The notes: generated by a model from the sequence alone, not told the origin. A DNA stretch of 64,000 nt from M3007 sp041392625 (GCA_041392625.1 JAWKLR010000014.1:27205-91204), one strand, 5' to 3'. Positions 27,812 to 37,554 are shown, counted from the stretch's first letter. Numbers and translations: made by a program.

Positions 27812-29449
27812 ATGAAAAATCCGGTTTTACTCCTTTTATTTTTACTAGGCAGCCTTGTTGGCTCCGCACAGAATACACCCGACCGAAAATCTGGTGAATG
27901 CCTGATCCAGTTGCAAGGCGACGAAATTTTGTCAAATGTATTGCAAGCGGTGAATACTGCTTTTCCGGAGGCCGCACTTCGGATAAAAAAGGAAATCGCA
28001 CCGGACTGGAGAATGTATGCACTTTATTTCGATGAGCAGGCGGTATCCGCTGAACGTATGTTGGACGTGCTCCGCCAAAATCCGGCCATTGCATCCGCAC
28101 AACTCAACCACCGGGTACCCGACCGGGATACCGAGCCCAACGATCCCGATTGGTGGCGCCAGTCAGATATGACCCTCATCGGTACACCAAAAGCATGGGA
28201 CCTTACTACCGGCGGATTATCTGCAAATGGGGATACGATTGTGGTGGCAGTTTTGGAAAAAGGAGCCCTAATGACCCACCCGGATTTGGTCGACAGTCGC
28301 CATTTTAACTACGCTGAAATACCCAACAACCTGATTGATGACGATGGCAACGGATACATCGATGATTATGCCGGCTACGATGCCCGGAATGGAGGGGATG
28401 GCCCCGGCACCCAGGGCAGCCACGGTACCGGCGTAAACGAGATCATCGGAGCACGGGGAAACAACGCGGAAGGAGTAAGTGGTGTCAACTGGAACATTCA
28501 GTTGTTGAATATTTCCAATACAGAATATGAAGATGAAATCATTGACGCCTATTATTATGTTTCCAAAGCACGGGAACGATACAACAACAGCCAGGGCACT
28601 GAAGGTAGTTTCATCGTAGCAACCAATGCCTCGTTTGGAATCGACCGGGAACGGGCTGAAGACCACCCCATGTGGTGTGCTGTTTACGATGCTTTGGGCG
28701 AACAAGGTGTACTCAGTGTGGGCGCTACCTCCAACTCAGGCAACAACAATATTGACATCGTAGGAGACATGCCTACGGATTGTGCCAGCGAATACCTCGT
28801 TACAGTTACAAATGTTGACAAACTGGATAATAAGGTCGCAGGTGCCGGATATGGACCGGAAGGCATTGACCTCGGCGCCCCCGGACAGGACACCTATACC
28901 ACATCCAACAACCTCTCCGGGACACCCTTGTATGCAACCCTGGGTGGAACTTCCGCTGCTGCCCCTCATGTTACAGGCTCCATAGCCCTGCTTTACAGCA
29001 TGAGTTGCACTACGTTTACGGAAGACGCCCTTACCAACCCTTCCGATTGTGCCAAGCGGGTTCGGGATGTATTGCTGGATAATGTTTCACCAAATTCAAG
29101 TTTGGATGGCCTGACCAAGACAGGAGGACGCCTGGATATCGGTTCTGCGGCAGAAGCCGTTCTGGATCTTTGTGGAGGAAGCCCACTTGGCCCAATGGAC
29201 ATCCTGGAGGTTCGTCCTAACCCAGTTCGAACAGAGCTTTATATACTCTACCAAACACCTAGTTTTGATATTTATGAAATCCAGGTATACAATATGTTGG
29301 GTCAAGAAGTGTATAAAGCACGGGTAGAACCCCAGGCTTTTGTTAAAAATGAGCATACAATTGACATGCAATACCAGCCAAATGGCCTGTACACCGTGTT
29401 CATCAGCAGGAATAAAGTTGTCAGTGCAAAGAAATTTTTGAAAATTTAA
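27812..29449 (+). CDS. T9SS-secreted S8 (subtilisin-like) peptidase with Glu at the Asp position
   Basis: A 545-aa protein. It has a signal peptide (1-19) and an inhibitor-I9-like propeptide region (about 27-105). The S8 domain (about 118-400) shows His204 in GSHGTG, oxyanion Asn272 in TNASFG and Ser381 in GGTSAAAPH. The first catalytic motif, normally Asp-Thr/Ser-Gly, reads AVLEKGALMTHPDL, with Glu149 in place of Asp. A Ca-like DDDGNGYIDD loop follows. The C-terminus is a T9SS sorting domain (VRPNPVRTELYIL ... KKFLKI). It is probably surface-bound or secreted; activity with Glu is uncertain. Confidence 0.92.
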   Translation: MKNPVLLLLFLLGSLVGSAQNTPDRKSGECLIQLQGDEILSNVLQAVNTAFPEAALRIKKEIAPDWRMYALYFDEQAVSAERMLDVLRQNPAIASAQLNHRVPDRDTEPNDPDWWRQSDMTLIGTPKAWDLTTGGLSANGDTIVVAVLEKGALMTHPDLVDSRHFNYAEIPNNLIDDDGNGYIDDYAGYDARNGGDGPGTQGSHGTGVNEIIGARGNNAEGVSGVNWNIQLLNISNTEYEDEIIDAYYYVSKARERYNNSQGTEGSFIVATNASFGIDRERAEDHPMWCAVYDALGEQGVLSVGATSNSGNNNIDIVGDMPTDCASEYLVTVTNVDKLDNKVAGAGYGPEGIDLGAPGQDTYTTSNNLSGTPLYATLGGTSAAAPHVTGSIALLYSMSCTTFTEDALTNPSDCAKRVRDVLLDNVSPNSSLDGLTKTGGRLDIGSAAEAVLDLCGGSPLGPMDILEVRPNPVRTELYILYQTPSFDIYEIQVYNMLGQEVYKARVEPQAFVKNEHTIDMQYQPNGLYTVFISRNKVVSAKKFLKI

Positions 29450-29457
29450 TTTTAGGC

Positions 29458-29489
29458 TTGGAAATTCAACCAGACAGAGCTTATCTTTG
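29458..29489 (+). promoter_or_regulatory. Promoter of tRNA-Arg (TTG - 21 nt - TATCTTTG)
   Basis: TTG at 29458-29460 and a perfect TAnnTTTG (TATCTTTG) at 29482-29489, 21 bases apart and 20 bases before the tRNA 5' end. This fits the Bacteroidota housekeeping promoter well. Confidence 0.6.
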
Positions 29490-29508
29490 CAGCCCTTAAG
29501 AAAAGGAT

Positions 29509-29581
29509 GGCTCCGTAGCTTAACGGATAGAGCATCTGACTACGGATCAGAAGGTTAGAGGTTCGAATCCTCTCGGAGTCA
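29509..29581 (+). tRNA. tRNA-Arg (anticodon ACG)
   Basis: A 73-base cloverleaf. The acceptor stem GGCTCCG pairs with CGGAGTC (one G-T). The D arm contains AGCTTAACGGATAGAGC. The anticodon stem TCTGA/TCAGA encloses CTACGGA with anticodon ACG. The T arm is AGAGGTTCGAATCCTCT and the discriminator base is A. CCA is not encoded. It would read CGN arginine codons after A-to-inosine editing. It is followed by the rpmB cluster. Confidence 0.97.
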
Positions 29582-29666
29582 CTAATTTAATTACGAGTGT
29601 GTGAGCTACAGACAAACTGCGACTCACACACTTGATTTGTAAACTAGTATCAGTAAAATAAACGTC

Positions 29667-29921
29667 ATGCCTAAAGTATGTGATTTGACGGGTAAGAAAC
29701 CCCTCACAGGCAACCACGTTTCACACTCAAACCGCAAGACAAAGCGCCGGTTCTACCCGAACCTCCACACCAAGCGTTTTTTCATTCCGGAAACCAATGA
29801 GTGGGTTACACTGAAGGTAAGCGCTGCTGCCATGCGTACCATCAACAAGCTTGGCCTGTATGCTTACATCAAAAAATTGGAAAAGAGAGGTGACATCATC
29901 TTCAATTCTGATTCAGAATAA
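29667..29921 (+). CDS. rpmB: 50S ribosomal protein L28
   Basis: An 84-aa basic protein with the L28 signature MPKVCDLTGKKPLTGNHVSH and RRFYPNLHTKRFF, followed by VTLKVSAAAMRTINKLGLYA. It binds 23S rRNA in the large subunit. It is first in the rpmB-rpmG-DUF4295 cluster typical of Bacteroidota, 25 bases before rpmG. Confidence 0.97.
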   Translation: MPKVCDLTGKKPLTGNHVSHSNRKTKRRFYPNLHTKRFFIPETNEWVTLKVSAAAMRTINKLGLYAYIKKLEKRGDIIFNSDSE

Positions 29922-29946
29922 CTATTCATCTAGCATTTAGAATAAA

Positions 29947-30135
29947 ATGGCAAAGAAATCAAAAGGCAACCGCCTCCAGATTATCCTCGAGTGCACTGAG
30001 CACAAAGAAAGCGGACAACCTGGCACTTCCCGTTACGTTACTCAGAAGAACCGGAAAAACAGCCCGGATCGTCTTGAACTGAAAAAATACAACGCGATCC
30101 TGCGCAAGTACACTGTGCACCGCGAAATCAAGTAA
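29947..30135 (+). CDS. rpmG: 50S ribosomal protein L33
   Basis: A 62-aa protein with the L33 pattern: RLQIILECTEHKESGQPGTSRYVTQ, NRKNSPDRLELKKYNAILRKY. Only one Cys is present, so this is a zinc-independent (C-minus) type. It lies between L28 and the DUF4295 gene in one likely operon. Confidence 0.97.
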   Translation: MAKKSKGNRLQIILECTEHKESGQPGTSRYVTQKNRKNSPDRLELKKYNAILRKYTVHREIK

Positions 30136-30182
30136 TGCCTGGCATTGCTGATCCTATTTACTCATTCATAAATTAAAGCATC

Positions 30183-30362
30183 ATGGCCAAGAAAGTATCT
30201 AAAAACGCCCGGGTTGCTCAACGTGCCGCCAATGCCGGTTCAGGCAAGGACCACGTAAAGGTGGTTAAGGCCGTGAAGGACCCGGTTACGGGTAGGTATA
30301 CCTACAAGCAAATGATCGTACATAAAGACAAAGTGAAAGACTTTTTCGCAGACGTCAAATAA
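30183..30362 (+). CDS. DUF4295 family protein
   Basis: A 59-aa, strongly basic protein (MAKKVSKNARVAQRAANAG, ending KDKVKDFFADVK) found after L33 throughout Bacteroidota. The position, size and Lys-rich composition point to a ribosome-associated role, although none is established that I know of. It is 47 bases after rpmG and ends just before a strong terminator, so it closes the operon. Confidence 0.9.
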   Translation: MAKKVSKNARVAQRAANAGSGKDHVKVVKAVKDPVTGRYTYKQMIVHKDKVKDFFADVK

Positions 30363-30384
30363 CTGATCTCTTTTCGCTATTACG

Positions 30385-30426
30385 ACAAGGGCCATTTACC
30401 GCTATCGGTAAATGGCCCTTGTTTTG
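30385..30426 (+). terminator. Rho-independent terminator of the rpmB operon
   Basis: A perfect 17-bp stem (ACAAGGGCCATTTACCG and its complement) with a 4-base loop, followed by TTT. It ends the ribosomal cluster. Confidence 0.85.
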
Positions 30427-30460
30427 TTCGTGCCAGAATTCCCAAACCAATTGTATTTCC

Positions 30461-32386
30461 CTAATTGCTTTGGTATAAAATACGCCCGGTATGCAACTCA
30501 GCACCTACCTGCATTTGATAAACATACCAACCGGAAGGTGTACCCTCCGGCATTCGAAGTTGTAATTCCTGATGACCCGATTCCATTACCTGCTCCTGTT
30601 CCCAAATCAAACCACCGCGCATATCAACAATTCGTAGGTGACAAGCCATTCCCTGATCGAGCCAAAGGTCAAAAGTACATGCATCTGAAAACGGATTGGG
30701 TGATGGCCCGGCAAACTGTACCGCAGCATCCTTGGAAGCATGCAAATTCGAGCGCAACTGAGAGCACGGGGCTCCCACCGATCGGCAACCAATATACCCG
30801 CCTCCGGAGCCAGCCCCTCTTCATCCATTCCTATCATGGAAGAAATCATCCCAGATTTCTTTGCACGCACAACAAGGGTGAATGCCCTCCCTTCATCCAG
30901 AAGCGTTGGTGCTGTTCCACGGTCAAACCACGCAATACCCAAACGGTTGTTTTTTTCATCAAAATAATAACTCTCCGAATCCAATCCCCGAACACCGGAG
31001 TATGCTACCTGGCCCTGGTCAAGCTGCAAAGCCAGCTGAGGGAACTTAAATAGGTGTTTTTTCAAATGAAAACGGGATTTCAATTATCTGCCCCTCAGCC
31101 ACCCAACGGTCTTCAAACCATATTGGTATTGCAGAGCCACTCCGATCATCCGAACCTATCAAGCTGGCAGACAAATTAACGTCGCCAGACTTAACCCCTA
31201 CGAATCGCATATTAGGCTCTGTCAGATCTGAAATTAGGCTTGGATAGTCCAATTGATAGGTGTACTCTACCAAGCCCCATTGATCCAGGTTAGCCGGATT
31301 TGCAAGAGGCTTGATCATTCGCCAGGAAGGGACAGCCGGAAAGGTATCGTAAATGCCTAACAACAATTTTCGACCTTCTACAATATCAAAGGTGGTAACT
31401 GATTGAGAATTGTTCATGTCAGCCGCCATCATCTGATAAAATGATGTAAATGATTCTATTCCCAGAATATGTTTACTAATCAGAAACAAGTCAAAGGTAG
31501 AAAAGCCCACAAGCGGTCCCTCATTTCGCGTTGCCCAAACACTGGCCGCATAGTCGCCGCCGAAGGGCATCCCCTCTACTAAAAGGCTATAGCAGGAGTC
31601 CTCCACTAAAAGTGTTTCCTGCCAACTATCTATAGAATCGGTCACCGCTGCACGCAACCTAAACTGGCTCATAGCCAGGCCGCCAGCAGACTCAGCGCAT
31701 CCGTCGAAGCTGATTCCCGCATCAATATCACAGCTACACCCATTTCCCCCGTTTTGAAGCAATACATATCCCTGACAACTATTGAACAAACCGTCAGCAT
31801 CTCGCACCCATATTTCGACAAAACGGGTACCAATATCGCAACTGTCAAAACGAATGAGGGTGTCCGGCGGGAATCCCATACCGGTCCCTATCTCGCGTAT
31901 ACCATACTCAATTTCATTTGTCGGAGTACAATTATCAGACATGCTCAGGATAAACTGGGAAGCAAAAAACTCCTCAGAGCAATTGGGAGGGTCCAGGTTT
32001 TGAGTCAAACCATTGATACAAATCAAACTTGGCGGAAAGCAATCCTGAATGGTAAATAAATAACTGCATTCGATCTGATTCCCGCAAAAGTCCGTTGCCC
32101 GCCAGATAGCCTTATGAGTACCCGGAGCAAAATTACCCTGAATGGTATCCTCCGTGCTGAATATATCCTGAGATCCGTCGTTGTTCAGGTCAATTCGGTA
32201 GGAATAACTGATATTGGAATTTCCGCAGGAGGTAAAGGCTTTTTCAACCAAAAAAACACTGCCTTCATTGCAGCTTCCCTGGTTGAGGCAAAAAGTCTGG
32301 TCAGTACAACTTGTAATCCAGATGAGCCCCTGGGCGGGTAAGGCTATGGGAAGCCCTACTAAAAGAAGTATGAATAATCGATTCAT
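30461..32386 (-). pseudogene. Frameshifted T9SS protein with dockerin- and cohesin-like modules
   Basis: The gene opens with a signal peptide (ending ALPAQ), then a Cys-rich HYR-like region (residues about 30-250). A double dockerin-like segment follows (FDLFLISKHILGIESF, AADMNNSQSVTTFDIVEGRK), then a linker and a cohesin-like domain that crosses into another frame (FPQLALQLDQGQVAYSGV ... GMDEEGLAPEAG). A third frame carries the T9SS sorting domain (GPSPNPFSDACTF ... GRILYQSN). The first break is at a run of six T (31057-31062): removing one base restores the frame. The second is near 30770, where one base appears to be missing. The protein was probably a secreted, multi-domain surface protein. 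Confidence 0.75.
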
Positions 32387-32664
32387 GGTACAAAAGTCTT
32401 AAGTGGATTAAGGGCATAAATAAAAAGTGCAATTACCTATGCCAGAATTGGTTTGTTGCCTGGGAAAGCAGCATCGGTTAAAACAACTCACAGTCTGAAA
32501 TGAGTTAATCTTGTTTCAACCAATTTTACAAAATTAGTGCATTTTGATAAAAATCATGCTCGCACACCCTTCAAAACACATATTTCATGCCAGATTGGCT
32601 TTTGGACAAAAGCCATCCACATTCATACCTTAATTACAAGTATACGAGAGAGTCTCTAGCCAAT

Positions 32665-32705
32665 AAAAAATCGCACAGCCCGAACAATACAGGCTATGCG
32701 ATTTT
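32665..32705 (-). terminator. Terminator of the NSS transporter operon
   Basis: A 14-bp stem (AAAATCGCACAGCC against GGCTATGCGATTTT, one mismatch) with a T-run on the minus strand, downstream of the small-subunit gene. Confidence 0.75.
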
Positions 32706-32778
32706 AGAACATATTGGGGCTTCAAGTGGCAATCCCAAACCCCAAACATGCATTCATCAAGAAGTTGATGCAGATAGA

Positions 32779-32925
32779 CTATCCACCACGTGGGTAGTTT
32801 GCAACATCCTCATCTACGCTATCTGGTCCCGGATCGGAACGCAGAATCCGCAGGAAGAAATACGCGGTGATTCCAATGACAATGCCATTTACAAGAATCA
32901 TCATGATCAAAGCTGAAGTTGTCAT
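32779..32925 (-). CDS. MetS-like small subunit of NSS transporter (48 aa)
   Basis: A 48-aa protein starting ATG at 32925, 36 bases after the NSS transporter gene on the same strand. It is one membrane segment (TSALIMMILVNGIVIGITAY), then a short basic stretch (FFLRILRSD) and an acidic tail. The size, topology and place next to a sodium-dependent transporter match the MetS family of small subunits, first described with the MetP methionine/alanine importer of Corynebacterium. It is too short for most ORF finders. The TAG stop at 32781-32779 is followed by a terminator. Confidence 0.75.
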   Translation of the reverse strand: MTTSALIMMILVNGIVIGITAYFFLRILRSDPGPDSVDEDVANYPRGG

Positions 32926-32961
32926 ATTTAGAATATTTATTTTGTCAAAAATTACTCAGGA

Positions 32962-34551
32962 TTAGGATGCATTCATCGCAGCCTTGTCCCGGCGTTGCTG
33001 TGCTTTATATACCATAAAGGCAATGGCTCCGAATATTACAACAAGTAACATTCTGGATCCGTTCACATAATTCAATTGTGTTTGCAAACCAGAGAGCACT
33101 TCAGGGTCTGTAGCTGCAGCAATTTGTGCGTGAATATCCTTATTTGAAATTTTATCCAGAATACCACCTTCACTCAGAAGGCTTCCAAGAAATACCACAA
33201 TAAGGATAACCGGCGCTACAAACTTGATCAGGTACTTGAATATTCCAGGAACCGTTATGTCGGCATTCCGATTGATTTCTTCCCAGCCTTTATCCATACC
33301 AAATACCCAGGCAAACAGGATAATCTCCATCATCGCAAAGATGACCAGGGAAACCTCTCCGGCCCAGTAATCGTATTCATCAAAAACTCCGTAATTAAAG
33401 AAAATTACGGTTGGTGCACCAAGGATCAGTACCAAAGCGCCAAATGTCCATGCCGAACGTCCACGGCCCCAGTTAAACTCATCCCGCAGGAAGCCCATAA
33501 CCGGCGTACCCATAGCGAGAGAAGAGGTGATCCCGGCAAAAAACAACAAGCCAAACCAAGCCATACCAGCCACTGCAGCCAACAACGGCCCCCATTGCTG
33601 GAACAAATAGGGAAGGGTCCGGAAACAGAGCCCCAAGCCGCCTGTTTGGGTTAATTCAATGACTTTTTCGATACCAAGGTATCCAACTGAAATTGGAATC
33701 AAAATGGCTGCACCCAATACGACCTCTACAAATTCATTCATCCAACCGGCGCTCATGGCATTTAATGCCACATCATCGCGGGAGCGGAGGTAGGAGGCAT
33801 AACACTGTATGCTACCCATACCAACCGATAAGGTAAAGAACACCTGCCCGGCTGCTGCCAGCCAGACATTAAAGTCCCAAATAGTTGAAAAATCAGGCTG
33901 CCACAGGAAGTTCAAACCAACGGTACCATCATTGATAGCGCCAGCCTCGCCGGCGCTAAGGGTGATGCCGCGAATTGCCAGGAACAAACCAAAAAAGATA
34001 AGCAAAGGCATACCAATTTTAGCAGCAATCTCCACCCCGCCACTCAGGCCACGGGAGAGAATCCAGGTATTCAAGAGCAAACAAATGATCCAGAAAATAA
34101 TGGGTTCTGGATCACCCAGCCCAACATACGCTCCAAACATATCACTTACCGAAGTGGCTGATTCGCCGGAAAACACACCGGTTACAGACTTCCAAGCATA
34201 GGCAAGTGCCCAACTTTCAATGTAACAATAGTATGCGGCCACTGCAAGGTTGGTAAAAATACCGAATACACCTATGTACTTCCACATGGCTTTTTTACCC
34301 ATGCTATCCATGATAAAAGGCGTCGAGTGGTCGCCTTTCATACCACCGTACCGGCCCATACTCCACTCCACAAATAGTAGCGGGAGTCCCATTAAAAGGA
34401 AACAAACAAGATAGGGGATGATGAAGGTGCCACCGCCATTTTCGATGGCCTTAACTGGAAAACGCAAGAAGTTTCCGAGGCCTACCGCATTGCCTGCCAT
34501 GGCTAATACAAGGCCTACCCGGGTTCCCCACGATTCGCTAGATGTTGACAT
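32962..34551 (-). CDS. Sodium-dependent transporter of the NSS/SNF family
   Basis: A 529-aa inner-membrane symporter with 11-12 membrane segments. The N-terminal GTRVGLVLAMAGNAVGLGNF segment is the NSS TM1 signature that holds the sodium and amino-acid sites. LSVGMGSIQCYASY, GLGLCFRTLPYLFQQWGP and AGITSSLAMGTPVMGFLRDE are further family motifs. The ATG at 34551 is preferred to a TTG 27 bases upstream. The likely substrate is an amino acid; the adjacent MetS-like subunit points to methionine or alanine, by inference. Confidence 0.9.
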   Translation of the reverse strand: MSTSSESWGTRVGLVLAMAGNAVGLGNFLRFPVKAIENGGGTFIIPYLVCFLLMGLPLLFVEWSMGRYGGMKGDHSTPFIMDSMGKKAMWKYIGVFGIFTNLAVAAYYCYIESWALAYAWKSVTGVFSGESATSVSDMFGAYVGLGDPEPIIFWIICLLLNTWILSRGLSGGVEIAAKIGMPLLIFFGLFLAIRGITLSAGEAGAINDGTVGLNFLWQPDFSTIWDFNVWLAAAGQVFFTLSVGMGSIQCYASYLRSRDDVALNAMSAGWMNEFVEVVLGAAILIPISVGYLGIEKVIELTQTGGLGLCFRTLPYLFQQWGPLLAAVAGMAWFGLLFFAGITSSLAMGTPVMGFLRDEFNWGRGRSAWTFGALVLILGAPTVIFFNYGVFDEYDYWAGEVSLVIFAMMEIILFAWVFGMDKGWEEINRNADITVPGIFKYLIKFVAPVILIVVFLGSLLSEGGILDKISNKDIHAQIAAATDPEVLSGLQTQLNYVNGSRMLLVVIFGAIAFMVYKAQQRRDKAAMNAS

Positions 34552-34810
34552 GATTGGTTCGTTTTCTGTTTTGTACAATAAAATTTACAACCCGAAAGAT
34601 AGAACGGTTTTTTTATTCAAGCCATTTCATTCCGATTTTAACTGCAATTTCACAATATTTCCTCAAAAAAAATGCGCCAAACCCAATTCAGTGTTGAAAT
34701 ATCCGCATTTTCTGAACTGACACGGTCTTGGCTTTGCGAATACCTGTGAATTGAATCTATTCGAATAGTAGGCTCCATTTTCTAATAAATCCTCCACATC
34801 TTTGCATTCA

Positions 34811-35479
34811 ATGAGTGAAAACAAAACGGTGTTCATAAGCAGGAGCCTCCCGGAAACATCTGATTTCCGTACACGTCTGGAAACCCTGGGCTGGCAAATT
34901 ATCGATCAAACCCTGATTGAAATCACTCCCGTAAACTTTGAACTAGACCCTGAGGCCGACTGGATATTTTTTAGCAGCCCAAGTGGTGTTCGAAGTTTTT
35001 TTTCCATCCACAAAAATCCGGGTAAGGTTCGCATGGCTTGTCTTGGACCAGGTACAGCCCGGACGCTGGAATCCTATGGATACACAGCCAGCTTTATTGG
35101 AGACGGCGAGCCCCAAAACAGTAGTGCAGCCTTTCTGAAAGTTGCTGCAAATCAACGGATATTGTTTCCAAGAGCCAGTCAATCGCTCCAATCCATCCAA
35201 AAACTACTGGGAACCAGCGTGCACATCCGGGAAGTCATTGCCTATGAAAATGTTCCCAGAAAAAAATTTCAAATACCAGAAGTGGGTATCCTGGTCTTTA
35301 CAAGCCCAATGAATGCACGCACCTATTTTGATAAGTACCCTCTGAAAACCGGGCAAGTGGTGGTAGCGATTGGACAACGGACAGCCGACCAATTAAAAGC
35401 GCTTGGCATCCCAACCGTTCACATTGCCACAGACCCCAGCGAAGCCGGATTGGCTGAGGTGGTCGTTTCCCTCCGGTGA
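34811..35479 (+). CDS. hemD: Uroporphyrinogen-III synthase family protein
   Basis: A 222-aa protein with the two-lobed HemD pattern: VFISRSLPETSDFRTRLETL, IFFSSPSGVRSFF, MACLGPGTARTLESYGY, then ILFPRASQSLQSIQKLL, VIAYENVP, ILVFTSPMNARTYF and VVAIGQRTADQLKALGI. The enzyme closes hydroxymethylbilane to uroporphyrinogen III in tetrapyrrole synthesis. Sequence conservation is low in this family, so the call rests on the ordered motif set. CATCTTTG at 34797-34804, a -7-like element, lies just before the ATG. Confidence 0.85.
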   Translation: MSENKTVFISRSLPETSDFRTRLETLGWQIIDQTLIEITPVNFELDPEADWIFFSSPSGVRSFFSIHKNPGKVRMACLGPGTARTLESYGYTASFIGDGEPQNSSAAFLKVAANQRILFPRASQSLQSIQKLLGTSVHIREVIAYENVPRKKFQIPEVGILVFTSPMNARTYFDKYPLKTGQVVVAIGQRTADQLKALGIPTVHIATDPSEAGLAEVVVSLR

Positions 35480-35559
35480 AAACAAGTTGTGTTCGGTTAT
35501 TTGAATGATCTGATTAATTTTGCTTCCGGCGGGCAGTCCGCTCTTAACACCAAGGATTT

Positions 35560-37554
35560 ATGGCAAAGAAAAAACAAACAGCCCCGAAAAAAAGTAAAGG
35601 GCCACAAGTCAAAAGCCAAAGCACTTCTTCAGCCAGAGAAGGCGGAGCTGCCAATTGGAAAAAACCAGCACTGTATTTACTTTTAATTACGGCGCTGTGT
35701 TACCTCCCCTCTTTGAGTAATGGGCTGGTCAACTGGGATGACGATGTGAACATCATCGACAACCCCAACTTGCAACGGCTCGACAGCGAATCTTTTGCCA
35801 ATATCTTTGATTTGGATAAGGGAGCAGTCATCGGTAACTACAACCCCTTGCCCATCCTCACATTTGCCATTGAAAAAGCGATAGCCGGTGACTTTAACAC
35901 CACGCTGATTCACAGCACCAACCTACTGCTACACCTGCTCACGGTATTTTTTGCATTCAGGGTTCTGATGGCCTTGAGCCTGGGGCCCTGGGCCTCGTTT
36001 ATTGGCGGACTCTTGTTTGGCATCCACCCCATGCGGGTCGAATCCGTAGCCTGGGCAACAGAACGGAAAGACGTTTTATTTGCAGTATTTTTCTTTGCTG
36101 CCTTGATGTATTACATAAGGTGGGTGCAAGCAGAAGGGAAAACAGGAAGGTCAAAAACCTACGTTACGATCATAGTACTGGCGGTTCTTTCCCTGTTCTC
36201 CAAGGTCCAGGCAGTAACCTTGCCATTGGCTATGCTTACCATCGACTACCTTTTGCGCCGCCCGCTCAACTTTAAATTAATTTGGGAAAAACTGCCATTC
36301 TGGGGACTTTCGCTTGTTTTCGGTCTGATCAATATTTACACCCTTGGGAAACAAGGCTCAACTACGGATGATGTCACAAACTTCGACATGGTTGACCGTT
36401 TGTGTATTGGTGCCTACTCGTTCTGTGTATACATCTACAAGTTGTTCATTCCGTACCCCATGTCGCCGCTGTATCCATACCCAAAGCCCTTGCCTACCTT
36501 GGTTTACCTGGCGCCTATCGGGTTTGCAGCAGCGATTTACCTGGTTTACCGCTGGTGGAAAAACGATCAACGCTGGCTTGTATTCGGAACCTTGTTCTTT
36601 TTCTTCAATGTCATGTTTCTGCTCCAGGTTTTTGGCGCTGGACAGGGTTTCCTGGCCGACCGATTTACCTACGTGCCGTACTTCGGATTTTTTGCCATTG
36701 CAGCCTGGATGTACGATCGTGCCTCCCAGGACGAGGCTAAGCGAAGCACCCTTCAATTGGTATCAGGAGTCGTCTTTGCCTTGTTTGCCATCATGACTTT
36801 TTTCCAAATCAAAGTGTGGAAAAATGGAGAGACACTCTGGACGCATGTGATCAAATTTGAAAAGGAAACGAATTCCCTCCCCTATTGGAACCGCGGACAA
36901 TACTACCGGGACAATGGCAATTACCAGGCATCCCTGAGCGATTACAGTCAGGCCATCAAGATCAATCCGAAGAACGCGGAATTGCACAACAGCCGGGGAA
37001 AAACCCATTTTGACATGGCGATGCTGGAACAATACAAATCCCAGTCAGCATCCCTGGTTCAGAAAGCACTGGAAGACTATACCAGTGGTCTGGATATTCC
37101 AAATTCAAAAGACAAAACCCGTTCTGAACTGTTTATAAATAAAGGGGCTGCACATGCCTCCCTCAACCAATACGATCAGGCCATAGCGAGTTTGTCAGAA
37201 GGGCTCAAAATCGATCCCAACAACAAGAATGGCTACTTCAACCGATCATTGGTTTACTTCAATTTGCGCAAATTCAAAGAGGCAATAGATGATTATACTT
37301 CTTACCTGAAGTTTGACCCCTATAATGTCAATGTCTGGTACGAACGCGGCATGATTCGCCGCACCATTGGGGAAAATGAGTTTGCCGTGCAGGATTTGAG
37401 CAAAGCACTTGAACTGGATCCCCAGTTTGGAATTGCCTACCTGAACGCGCCCGTGCCTATGCTCAAATGGGCAATAAAGGACAAGCGCAGCAGGATTATC
37501 AACGTGCAGCACAGTTTCAGTATCCAATGTCGGATTACGACCGGCAATTGCTGA
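35560..37554 (+). CDS. TMTC-like membrane protein with TPR repeats, frameshifted near its end
   Basis: A basic Lys-rich start (residues 1-35) is followed by 10 or so membrane segments (about 45-430). The loop motif HPMRVESVAWATERKDVLFA is the signature of TMTC/GT-C-type proteins related to O-mannosyltransferases. TPR units follow from about 445 (YWNRGQYYRDNGNYQASLSDYSQAIKINP and similar; four or five repeats). The frame ends in an atypical tail after GIAYLN. Restoring one C at about 37446 gives RARAYAQMGNKGQAQQDY and a normal end at 37562 (DRQLLNK). The short reading is thus probably an artefact of a single-base deletion. The function may be glycosyl transfer; this is uncertain. Confidence 0.85.
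   Translation: MAKKKQTAPKKSKGPQVKSQSTSSAREGGAANWKKPALYLLLITALCYLPSLSNGLVNWDDDVNIIDNPNLQRLDSESFANIFDLDKGAVIGNYNPLPILTFAIEKAIAGDFNTTLIHSTNLLLHLLTVFFAFRVLMALSLGPWASFIGGLLFGIHPMRVESVAWATERKDVLFAVFFFAALMYYIRWVQAEGKTGRSKTYVTIIVLAVLSLFSKVQAVTLPLAMLTIDYLLRRPLNFKLIWEKLPFWGLSLVFGLINIYTLGKQGSTTDDVTNFDMVDRLCIGAYSFCVYIYKLFIPYPMSPLYPYPKPLPTLVYLAPIGFAAAIYLVYRWWKNDQRWLVFGTLFFFFNVMFLLQVFGAGQGFLADRFTYVPYFGFFAIAAWMYDRASQDEAKRSTLQLVSGVVFALFAIMTFFQIKVWKNGETLWTHVIKFEKETNSLPYWNRGQYYRDNGNYQASLSDYSQAIKINPKNAELHNSRGKTHFDMAMLEQYKSQSASLVQKALEDYTSGLDIPNSKDKTRSELFINKGAAHASLNQYDQAIASLSEGLKIDPNNKNGYFNRSLVYFNLRKFKEAIDDYTSYLKFDPYNVNVWYERGMIRRTIGENEFAVQDLSKALELDPQFGIAYLNAPVPMLKWAIKDKRSRIINVQHSFSIQCRITTGNC

Noticed and set aside
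30412..31053. 213-codon plus-strand open frame
   Set aside because: It starts in the rpmB-operon terminator and runs antisense to the frameshifted T9SS gene, whose three frames give coherent protein.
32587..32916. 109-codon plus-strand open frame
   Set aside because: It overlaps a terminator and the MetS-like gene on the other strand; composition is unlike protein.
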